A DNA stretch of 10,836 bases, taken from assembly GCA_041645025.1 (NCBI GenBank), contig JBAZQV010000032.1:1-10836 (forward strand). The letters run 5' to 3'. The stretch is from GW2011-AR5 sp041645025 (GTDB taxonomy: Archaea > Aenigmatarchaeota > Aenigmatarchaeia > GW2011-AR5). The position numbers and the translations under genes are program-made. This document shows, piece by piece, positions 5,653-10,836 of this stretch. Every line of letters starts with the position of its first letter. Within the stretch, counting starts at the first letter, position 1. Under the pieces are notes generated by a model, which worked only from the letters and a program-made list of their open reading frames with translations, searched no databases and was not told where the DNA came from.

Positions 5653-6042
5653 TTATCGAAGTTTTATTATTTTAAGCCCTTTTATTTTCCTGAAATCTTT
5701 TACATTGTCCGTCAACAGTGAAGACTTCAAATCAATGACTTGCTGCGCTATGATGGCGTCATTTATTCTTACATATTTAGTTAGTTCAACAGCTTTTTCA
5801 AATGTTTCTTTTTCTATTGGGACATAAATGAAGCTCTTGCTTGACAGGATATTTTTCACCCTTTTAACGGCTGTATCATGACCTATAAGCTTGAAAATTT
5901 TATGGAAAACTTCAGAGATAATTATGTCATTTATGAATATGCCGCTTTGGGACGTGTGGGATAGCTTTTCTACAGCAATTTTATGCTCAGGATATTCTGT
6001 CATTTCAGAGAAAATTATTATATTAGAATCAACAAAAATCAT
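5653..6042 (-). CDS. vapC: VapC-type PIN ribonuclease toxin
   Basis: This 129-residue PIN protein shows all four acidic residues of the Mg2+ site: Asp5 (IFVDSN), Glu44 (IISEVFHK), Asp95 (RINDAIIA) and Asp112 (LLTDNVKDF). VapC toxins cleave specific RNAs, often tRNAs such as initiator tRNA, or rRNA; the target here is unknown. ATG 6042 is chosen because VapC proteins usually begin with this strand and because it overlaps the vapB stop by ATGA. GTG 6051 would add MAV and has a GAGGAA ribosome site directly upstream (6058-6053), so it is a real alternative. MetRS starts 14 bases after the vapC stop, putting a probable tRNA- or rRNA-cutting toxin in one transcript with an aminoacyl-tRNA synthetase. 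Confidence 0.9.
   Translation of the reverse strand: MIFVDSNIIIFSEMTEYPEHKIAVEKLSHTSQSGIFINDIIISEVFHKIFKLIGHDTAVKRVKNILSSKSFIYVPIEKETFEKAVELTKYVRINDAIIAQQVIDLKSSLLTDNVKDFRKIKGLKIIKLR
5668..5675 (-). promoter_or_regulatory. Possible MetRS promoter inside the end of vapC
   Basis: TTAAAATA on the minus strand begins 37 bases before the MetRS GTG, almost the same spacing as the vapB TATA box to its ATG (38). It would let MetRS be expressed independently of vapBC. AT-richness makes this uncertain. Confidence 0.35.
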
Positions 6043-6302
6043 GACAGCCACATTTCCTCTTCAAGTTTTTCAAGATCCAACTTCTTTATCTTCTTGGGAT
6101 TCACGTGCAAAGGGTTATTTATTATATCATTAAGAAATGGGTCTTTCGAATTTCGGCTATCAGATGTTTTTAGAGGTCTAAATACGAACGTATCTTTTTC
6201 TACATGAAGTCTCAAATGCTGGTTTTGTCTAAGCTTTACATTTTTCCTTAGGCTCTTCGGCAAAACTATTCTCCACTTCTTGTCTATCTTTACAATAGTC
6301 AT
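6039..6302 (-). CDS. vapB: VapB-type antitoxin, SpoVT/AbrB domain
   Basis: This 87-residue protein has an AbrB-type swapped-hairpin DNA-binding domain at residues 2-44 (IVKIDKKWRIVLPKSLRK, then a second strand pair HLRLHVEKDTFVFRPL). A polar, acidic tail ending EKLEEEMWLS would bind and block VapC. Antitoxin first with an ATGA overlap to vapC is the standard order. ATG 6302 is chosen over the longer frame from ATG 6335 because that ATG lies inside the TATA box TTTAAATG (6340-6335) and would precede the transcription start. A palindrome at 6309-6324, just before the start, is the likely operator. The 113 bases between vapB's TATA box and the TrpRS stop (6336-6448) hold no gene I can support. 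Confidence 0.87.
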   Translation of the reverse strand: MTIVKIDKKWRIVLPKSLRKNVKLRQNQHLRLHVEKDTFVFRPLKTSDSRNSKDPFLNDIINNPLHVNPKKIKKLDLEKLEEEMWLS

Positions 6303-6308
6303 ATTTAT

Positions 6309-6324
6309 CCCACTAATATGTGGG
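6309..6324 (-). promoter_or_regulatory. Palindromic operator of vapBC
   Basis: CCCAC and GTGGG form an inverted repeat around a 6-base centre (TAATAT on the plus strand). It lies between the TATA box and the vapB ATG, across the expected transcription start near 6313, where bound VapB would block initiation. Confidence 0.6.
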
Positions 6325-6334
6325 TCAAGAAACA

Positions 6335-6340
6335 TTTAAA
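6335..6340 (-). promoter_or_regulatory. TATA box of vapBC
   Basis: TTTAAA on the minus strand begins 38 bases before the chosen vapB ATG, giving a leader of about 10 bases. It also shows that the upstream in-frame ATG at 6335 is not the start. Confidence 0.6.
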
Positions 6341-6448
6341 GGTGCCTGTGTCTCTTTGCTGTTTTCTCGTCCATAATTATGCTCTCCAGTACAGGACTAT
6401 GCAACGTTGCCTCGATGTACCCCGTCCTCAATGCCTTATTCTTAGGTA

Positions 6449-7576
6449 TCAGTCTTTTAGTATAAATTTATCAAGCTTCTTCTTTGCCTGCTCTCTTTTT
6501 TTCTGATGTTCTGTGAGAAAATCAGTTACTTTCTTTATGAGCAGTGCCTTGACATCGCCTGTACTGACAGCGCCGCTTCGGTAGCCGTCAAATATTTCCT
6601 TTATTTTATTGTTATCAGGCTCGAACATCTGGTAAAGATACTGGCACGCCACGTCTATGTCAGGGTTGCCGCCCTTTTCCTTGTGCTCCTTCATCGTGGC
6701 CCCGCCGCCGCTGAACGCGCGGGTTATTTTCTTCTTTACGTCTTCAGGCGTGTCTGTTGTGAATATTGTTGTCTCGGGCTTGCTTGAGCTCATCTTGCTT
6801 TCAGGTCCCTGCAACCCCGGCAAAAATATGCTGTGAATAGCAGCGGGCTTGTAGTAGCCAAGTTTCGGCGCCACATCGCGGGTGATGCGCCAGTAGGGAT
6901 CCTGGTCTATTGCTGCCGGTATAAGCACAGGAACATTCCTGTATTTGAGAACAGAAGGCAAAAAGCACGGTGCTGCCTGTACTGCGGGCCAGAACGACAT
7001 GCCGATATTGGTGCTGTTGTCTAATCCGAAGACAGCCTTGGCCGTCGAGAATGTAGTATGCTTGGCTACGCGCAGCGCAATCTTGTAAAGCGATTTTATG
7101 TAATCCGTGTCAACAAATATGAATGTTTTTTCCGGGTCAAAACCGAGTGCAATAACATCCAAAGCGTTGTCATAACCCAGCCTTGTTGTTTCCGACAGGT
7201 CCATGTTATCCCTGACAACAAATTTCTCGTCATCAGTTATCTGGAAATAGAGCTCTGCGTCAAACTTGTCCTGGAGCCACTTGGTGAAAACCCACGGCAA
7301 CAAGTGACCTAGGTGCGTATCACCAGAGGGTCCGCGGCCTGTGTAAAGCACAAACTCCTCGCCCTTTTCATATTTGTCAAGAAGCCAGTCCAGGTCACGA
7401 TGAGAAAAGAATACTTTTCTGTCAAGCATGAAGTGGGTTTCGCCGGCTGCCTTTTCTATCCGCTCAAGCAGCCCCTTGGTTATGTGGCTCGTGCCAAACT
7501 CCTTTATGAGTTTCTCATAGTCAATATGCCCTGAAACCTCCCAAGGCGTAACAATCATCTTGTCGATTATAATCAC
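6449..7576 (-). CDS. trpS: Tryptophanyl-tRNA synthetase, archaeal/eukaryal type
   Basis: This 375-residue class Ic enzyme activates tryptophan and charges tRNA-Trp. It begins with VTPWEVSGHIDYEKLIKEFG, typical of archaeal/eukaryal TrpRS. GPSGDTHLGH (82-91) holds the HIGH motif, and IPAAIDQDPYWRITRD (219-234) is the conserved active-site segment. KMSSS (261-265) is the KMSKS loop, followed by the helical anticodon-binding C-terminus. Length is normal. The GTG start overlaps the racemase stop by 4 bases (GTGA). ATG 7558 is an alternative, with GGTGAT 13 bases upstream, which is rather far. It is the last gene of a four-gene minus-strand operon. All catalytic motifs are intact, in contrast to the TyrRS-like protein two genes upstream. 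Confidence 0.97.
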   Translation of the reverse strand: MIIIDKMIVTPWEVSGHIDYEKLIKEFGTSHITKGLLERIEKAAGETHFMLDRKVFFSHRDLDWLLDKYEKGEEFVLYTGRGPSGDTHLGHLLPWVFTKWLQDKFDAELYFQITDDEKFVVRDNMDLSETTRLGYDNALDVIALGFDPEKTFIFVDTDYIKSLYKIALRVAKHTTFSTAKAVFGLDNSTNIGMSFWPAVQAAPCFLPSVLKYRNVPVLIPAAIDQDPYWRITRDVAPKLGYYKPAAIHSIFLPGLQGPESKMSSSKPETTIFTTDTPEDVKKKITRAFSGGGATMKEHKEKGGNPDIDVACQYLYQMFEPDNNKIKEIFDGYRSGAVSTGDVKALLIKKVTDFLTEHQKKREQAKKKLDKFILKD

Positions 7577-8274
7577 CTAGTTATTTCTTTGCCGCTGATA
7601 TATTTAAGCGATAGGAATCTATCCACGGTTGCATTGACCAAAACGTCAATGGTGTTTATTCTTGGAATGTTTTCTTTGTCCAGCATTAGTGCAAATTCAG
7701 TACATCCTAAAATCACAATATCGGCTCCAAGAGAAAGATATTTTTTGCACACGTTTCTTACATAATCAACGCACTTATCAGTTTCAAATCCCCTGTTGAA
7801 ATCAAAAATGGATTTGCTAAGCTGTTCCAATTCGCTTTCATCAGGTTCAAAATAATTTATATTTTCAAATTTATACAGTCCTTGTTTTATTGTGCTTGGC
7901 GTGCCAATTACTAGCACAGACTTTATTTCCCGCTTGGCAAGCTCATTGCGCGTTTCTTCGCGAAGATCAAGTATGGGTGCCCTGATCTCTCTTTGAAGCA
8001 CATCGTAGTAGAGATGAATAGTATTGCATACCATTAAAATAAAATCCACATGCAAGCCATCAAGTTCCTGCAGGCCTTTCCTATAGGAATCCAGATCCGT
8101 TTCAGAAATATTATCATATATCAGCTCTGGCGCAGGTATGCTGTTTATGATTATCTGTGGAAAATCCACGTTGCTCTTGATCAGGTTTTTTTCCTGCAGT
8201 CTCCTGATTAATTTATCATAAAATTCTGCTGTAGCCCCAGGTCCTATGCCGCCCAAAACGCCTATCATGGTCAT
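7573..8274 (-). CDS. Aspartate/glutamate racemase family protein
   Basis: This 233-residue protein belongs to the cofactor-independent Asp/Glu racemase superfamily (RacX/YgeA-like, COG1794). It shows the N-terminal GVLGGIGPGATAEFYDKL loop (5-22) and both catalytic cysteines in their usual settings: Cys83 in MVCNTIHLYY and Cys191 in ILGCTEFAL. With both thiols present, two-base epimerisation of an amino acid is likely; the substrate may be Asp, Glu or a broader set, since RacX/YgeA members often accept others. The ATG overlaps the upstream TyrRS-like stop by 4 bases, and its own stop overlaps the TrpRS start by 4. Tight coupling to a synthetase-like protein and TrpRS suggests work on amino acids bound for, or taken from, aminoacyl-tRNA metabolism. 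That link is inferred. Confidence 0.9.
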   Translation of the reverse strand: MTMIGVLGGIGPGATAEFYDKLIRRLQEKNLIKSNVDFPQIIINSIPAPELIYDNISETDLDSYRKGLQELDGLHVDFILMVCNTIHLYYDVLQREIRAPILDLREETRNELAKREIKSVLVIGTPSTIKQGLYKFENINYFEPDESELEQLSKSIFDFNRGFETDKCVDYVRNVCKKYLSLGADIVILGCTEFALMLDKENIPRINTIDVLVNATVDRFLSLKYISGKEITR

Positions 8275-9158
8275 GTCATCGCCTCTGCTGCTTCCCTGTA
8301 GGGCTTCATTACGTTCTCAATAACGAATTGTTTTGCAGTCTTTCGAAGTTTCTTTCCATGCAGCGTTTCTATTTCCTCTTTTTCAAGATGGTGTTTGCCG
8401 AGTCTGATTCCTGCTACTGAAGAGAGCACAAGCAGGTATCTGGAAGCCTCATCCGGTCCACTCAGTATTTTGGAGTTTATTTGGTTATTATTATCTTCTA
8501 AAAAAATTCTTTGGCCATTGGAGCCGAGCGAACCCCTGTCTGTGGGCACATAATGAACAACAGTCTCTGGTTCTCTGGTGCCAAAAGCGTACGCATCAAT
8601 GAAATACGCAAAAGCTATATCTGCACCCAGACAGCACATCACATTGTCATATGGAATTTCTTTTTTAGGACCAAGTTTCGCATCCCTATCAAAATATTTT
8701 CTCAAAAAATAGGTACAGGCAATTTCATTCAAAGGGTATCTTAAAGGCTCATGAGGATTTCTGCGCCTTTCTGGCACAGTGCTCATAATAGCGCTTCTGA
8801 GGTTTTTTTCATCTACCTGTTCTTCAACGTCCTTCAAAACATGTCTGTAGTTTTTCGAACTCATGAATTCAGAAGCAACCAAAACTTGAGGTCTGAACGC
8901 ATATGCCAGGCTCATTGCAGCCAGAGATCGTTGTATCTGTCTCAAGCCTGACATTATAAGATCCTCGTCACATCTGTTGAACCTGTAGAACTCATCTACC
9001 AAAAGCATGCAGTAATCAGTCTCTGCACCAGCCAAAAAAGGAACCAAAACATCCAAAGGTACTCCCTGATAGCCAAACCCCAATCCTGTAAAGCCTCTGG
9101 CAAAACTAAAGCTTTCCGGCCGATTAATAAGAGTATCATAGTTGCCAAAGGCGTTCAC
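8271..9158 (-). CDS. TyrRS-like class I synthetase paralog without HIGH or KMSKS; possible cyclodipeptide-synthase-like enzyme
   Basis: This 295-residue protein aligns by eye with archaeal TyrRS. RGFTGLGFGYQGV (21-33) sits where TyrRS has GFEPSGxxHLGH. MLLVDEFYRFN (51-61) matches ILLADLHAYLN, VASEFMSSKNYRHVL (94-108) matches GSEFxxDKDYxxxV, and YPLNEIACTYFL (141-152) matches YPIMQVNDIHYL. The C-terminal helix has KPYREA for EPIRKR. HIGH reads YQGV, and the KMSKS region reads GSLGSNG (209-215) without its Lys. By the remembered M. jannaschii alignment, tyrosine-binding Gln and Asp become Glu145 and Cys148. So ordinary tyrosine activation is unlikely. Tyr141-xxx-Glu145 resembles the YxxxE pair of cyclodipeptide synthases, class Ic relatives that also lack HIGH/KMSKS. 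Only GTG 9158 can start it, since a stop lies 3 codons upstream. GGAGGG is 13 bases before, and it overlaps both neighbours by 4 bases. Function is not established. Confidence 0.7.
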   Translation of the reverse strand: MNAFGNYDTLINRPESFSFARGFTGLGFGYQGVPLDVLVPFLAGAETDYCMLLVDEFYRFNRCDEDLIMSGLRQIQRSLAAMSLAYAFRPQVLVASEFMSSKNYRHVLKDVEEQVDEKNLRSAIMSTVPERRRNPHEPLRYPLNEIACTYFLRKYFDRDAKLGPKKEIPYDNVMCCLGADIAFAYFIDAYAFGTREPETVVHYVPTDRGSLGSNGQRIFLEDNNNQINSKILSGPDEASRYLLVLSSVAGIRLGKHHLEKEEIETLHGKKLRKTAKQFVIENVMKPYREAAEAMT

Positions 9159-9370
9159 CCGGCATTAGAATCCCTCCTTGTATAGGTTTTTCGTCTCATG
9201 TCGCAGAAGCTGAATCTTTCAGAAATGATTTTTCTATCAATAAGAGCCTTTAGGGAATATTTTACAGTTCTTTCAGAAAGTCCGGTAGCATTTACAATAT
9301 CCTGTTGCGTAGAAGCAGAGCTAGATAAGGCGTCCATTATTCTCCGGCATGATTTTCCAAAGTCGTCCAC
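9155..9370 (-). CDS. Small winged-helix transcription regulator (MarR/ArsR-like)
   Basis: This 71-residue protein is almost entirely one winged HTH. A first helix (RRIMDAL, 9-15) is followed by the turn SASTQQDIVNATG (18-30), recognition helix LSERTVKYSLKAL (31-43), RKIISERF, and a wing with RRKTYTR (59-65). This pattern is common among small archaeal repressors. It has no sensor domain. Cys8 and Cys56 are the only cysteines, too few for a metal site within one chain. It is the first gene of the operon and overlaps the TyrRS-like start by 4 bases (GTGA), so it probably controls its own operon. The start GTG 9370 follows a TATA box by about 40 bases; an upstream CTG or the internal ATG 9337 are less likely. 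The inducer is unknown. Confidence 0.8.
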   Translation of the reverse strand: MDDFGKSCRRIMDALSSSASTQQDIVNATGLSERTVKYSLKALIDRKIISERFSFCDMRRKTYTRRDSNAG

Positions 9371-9406
9371 CAGTCATATAACTCAAGATAAAATATTACC
9401 AGATAC

Positions 9407-9412
9407 TTTAAA
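9407..9412 (-). promoter_or_regulatory. TATA box of the wHTH / TyrRS-like / racemase / TrpRS operon
   Basis: TTTAAA on the minus strand, preceded by AAAAGCGA in the BRE position, would start transcription near 9385, about 15 bases before GTG 9370. It is the only clear TATA box found for the four overlapped genes. Confidence 0.6.
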
Positions 9413-9453
9413 TCGCTTTTCATGGGTGCAAATCCGAACTAAGCAAAAAGCGA
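9413..9453. promoter_or_regulatory. Inverted repeat beside the operon promoter, candidate operator
   Basis: TCGCTTTT (9413-9420) and AAAAGCGA (9446-9453) are perfect 8-base arms 25 bases apart. The inner arm abuts the minus-strand TATA box, where a bound regulator would compete with TFB/TBP. Binding by the wHTH protein is inferred; the long spacer is unusual for one dimer. Confidence 0.35.
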
Positions 9454-9521
9454 ATCGTGCCTCTACCTTGATCCATTTCGTAATTCAACTAGAAGCAGCC
9501 CAGATTTAGCAATTAACAAAG

Positions 9522-9530
9522 TTTAAAATA
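9522..9530 (+). promoter_or_regulatory. TATA box of the right-hand membrane protein gene (leaderless)
   Basis: TTTAAAATA begins 31 bases before ATG 9553, the same distance as the leaderless hicB promoters, and decides the start in favour of 9553 over the in-frame ATG 9544, which is only 22 bases away. Confidence 0.6.
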
Positions 9531-9552
9531 GTCTTCATTACACATGTTAAAT

Positions 9553-10836
9553 ATGGCATGGCCACCTATTCCCGATGGCGGTGAAGAGCCGTTCAAAGTA
9601 GTGGGTAGAAGAAGATTCAGCTCTTATAGCACAACACAACCAGCAGAAGAAAAATATGCTCTGCCAACAGATCCGTTGCTCGATGAGTGCGACGAAGCAT
9701 TCAGAACTGCATGTCTTGGCGGATTGGATGAGCCGCCATCAGAAGCTAAAGAACCACTTTACGTAGTCAAAGACAGACGGCATCGTGCACAACCTGAAGA
9801 AGAAACACATCCTACATACCAGTCGCCTAGAAACCTGCCAAGTAGCACAGGCTCCGGATCTTCAAAAGGATTGCTTGCAACTATTGGTATTGGCATTGTA
9901 GGTTTAGGAGCGCTTTACTTTGCAAGCCAATATAATGCTCCGCAAAGAAATCACGAATCTCCAAGTTCTTCCGTTACACAAACACAATCACAGCCAATAT
10001 ACAAAGCAAGCCGCCCCGAAGTCGATCTTACATCATTCAGGGAGTACAGGAAAACGCGTGAAGCCGAATATGCAGAACTCAGCAATGGAGAACAAATACA
10101 GTTGAATGAAATTTCCATCCCGCCTGAAATTCAGGCAATTGTAAACGATCCAGCATACACGCAGCATGCTTTCGCCATCGATCTAAATGAGGACGGAATA
10201 GACGAAGTGATTATACAGGAAGGTTGTGGCAGTGGCGGATGTTGGGGCAAAGTTTTTCAGAAGACAGACTCAGGTTATGCTGTCATAATTTCAGATTATG
10301 TGGATTTGTTAAGTAAAGAAAGAACAAATGGCTATAGAAACGTGTATTCGGGAAACAAGACATACTTGCCGGCCGGTGGATTTACAAATCCTTTTAGAAA
10401 ATACGTATGGGACGGGCAGGCTTATGTGAAATCCGGGGTTGTATTAGATCCAGCCAACATACCGGATGTATCCAATAATCTGAGAATGTTTCTTAGAACG
10501 GGAAATGCTTCAGATGCACAAAAAAGCCTCCGGGAATTAGAAGAACGTCTGGGTACAGATAATATTCTGAGCGCAATGTTATTATCCCAACTAGCACCTG
10601 ACATACCGCTTCCAGAAGGCGATGAACTTGACAGGTTTCTCATACAGCTATCAGAAGATCAGGGAATTAATTACAGAGATTATGTCAGCAATCCAGAAGG
10701 CTTGCGTCGTGTTCTTTTTGGTTCAATGACAAACAACATAATGATGAGCCCTAAAACCCCAGGACAGTTAGTATTTGCTGGCGGTGTTTCAATAGCAGGA
10801 AGCATTACAAAAGCGCTGGGACTTGATGCGCGTTCA
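9553..10836 (+). CDS. Single-pass membrane protein with DxNxDGxDE and CGSGGC motifs, cut by window edge
   Basis: The frame is open for 428 codons from ATG 9553 to the right edge, so the C-terminus is missing. Residues 1-105 are polar, Pro/Glu-rich and probably disordered. About 106-127 is one hydrophobic Gly/Ile-rich segment (LLATIGIGIVGLGALYF). A Ser/Gln-rich linker follows, then a globular part from about 155. There IDLNEDGIDEVII (about 209-221) has the Asp spacing of a calcium-binding FG-GAP/EF-hand-like loop, followed at once by EGCGSGGCWGKVF. The Dx[NG]xDG...CGSGGC arrangement is seen in some extracytoplasmic proteins of unknown function. A helical region continues to the edge. With Lys/Arg before the segment, orientation is not obvious; the two close cysteines favour the globular part being outside. 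No family is recognised. Confidence 0.75.
   Translation, partial: MAWPPIPDGGEEPFKVVGRRRFSSYSTTQPAEEKYALPTDPLLDECDEAFRTACLGGLDEPPSEAKEPLYVVKDRRHRAQPEEETHPTYQSPRNLPSSTGSGSSKGLLATIGIGIVGLGALYFASQYNAPQRNHESPSSSVTQTQSQPIYKASRPEVDLTSFREYRKTREAEYAELSNGEQIQLNEISIPPEIQAIVNDPAYTQHAFAIDLNEDGIDEVIIQEGCGSGGCWGKVFQKTDSGYAVIISDYVDLLSKERTNGYRNVYSGNKTYLPAGGFTNPFRKYVWDGQAYVKSGVVLDPANIPDVSNNLRMFLRTGNASDAQKSLRELEERLGTDNILSAMLLSQLAPDIPLPEGDELDRFLIQLSEDQGINYRDYVSNPEGLRRVLFGSMTNNIMMSPKTPGQLVFAGGVSIAGSITKALGLDARS

Noticed and set aside
6336..6448. A minus-strand frame of about 44 codons between TrpRS and vapB, open between two stops
   Set aside because: Its only ATG would give 12 residues; longer versions need TTG or CTG starts with no ribosome site, and the end runs into the vapB TATA box.
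3590..9158. Horizontal transfer or mobile element carrying the synthetase genes
   Set aside because: No transposase, integrase, terminal repeats or target-site duplication visible anywhere in the window.

Overview
The window looks like chromosomal DNA from an archaeon, plausibly a small-genome (DPANN-like) or euryarchaeal lineage; the exact group cannot be fixed from here. Three signs support this: the TrpRS and MetRS are of archaeal/eukaryal type; TATA boxes (TTATAAAC, TTTAAA) lie about 30 bases before several start codons, as on leaderless archaeal mRNAs; and gene pairs overlap by ATGA/GTGA with GGAGG/GGTGAT-like ribosome sites.

Layout. Minus strand 1-1133: N-terminal part of a secreted, cysteine-containing surface protein with Ig-like repeats, running off the left edge. 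Plus strand 1371-3373: three toxin-antitoxin modules in a row, HicBA copy 1, a PIN (DUF3368-like)/UPF0175 pair, and HicBA copy 2. The HicB copies are paralogs with 19 identical N-terminal residues and the same promoter core. Minus strand 6302-3474: VapBC (AbrB antitoxin, PIN toxin), then methionyl-tRNA synthetase 14 bases downstream, then a 36-codon ORF 5 bases after it. Minus strand 9370-6449: a tightly overlapped four-gene operon of a winged-helix regulator, a TyrRS-like protein lacking HIGH and KMSKS, an Asp/Glu racemase family protein, and tryptophanyl-tRNA synthetase. Plus strand 9553-10836: a single-pass membrane protein with a Ca-loop-like DxNxDGxDE motif and a CGSGGC motif, running off the right edge.

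The most unusual content is the 9370-6449 operon. Its second gene aligns by eye with archaeal TyrRS along most of its length. It has lost both ATP-binding signatures and the residues that read tyrosine, and it carries a YxxxE motif like that of tRNA-dependent cyclodipeptide synthases. With a racemase-family enzyme, a TrpRS and a regulator, all joined by 4-base overlaps, it may be an uncharacterised aminoacyl-tRNA-consuming or amino-acid-sensing pathway. The other theme is four toxin-antitoxin modules within 5 kb, one of them transcribed toward MetRS.
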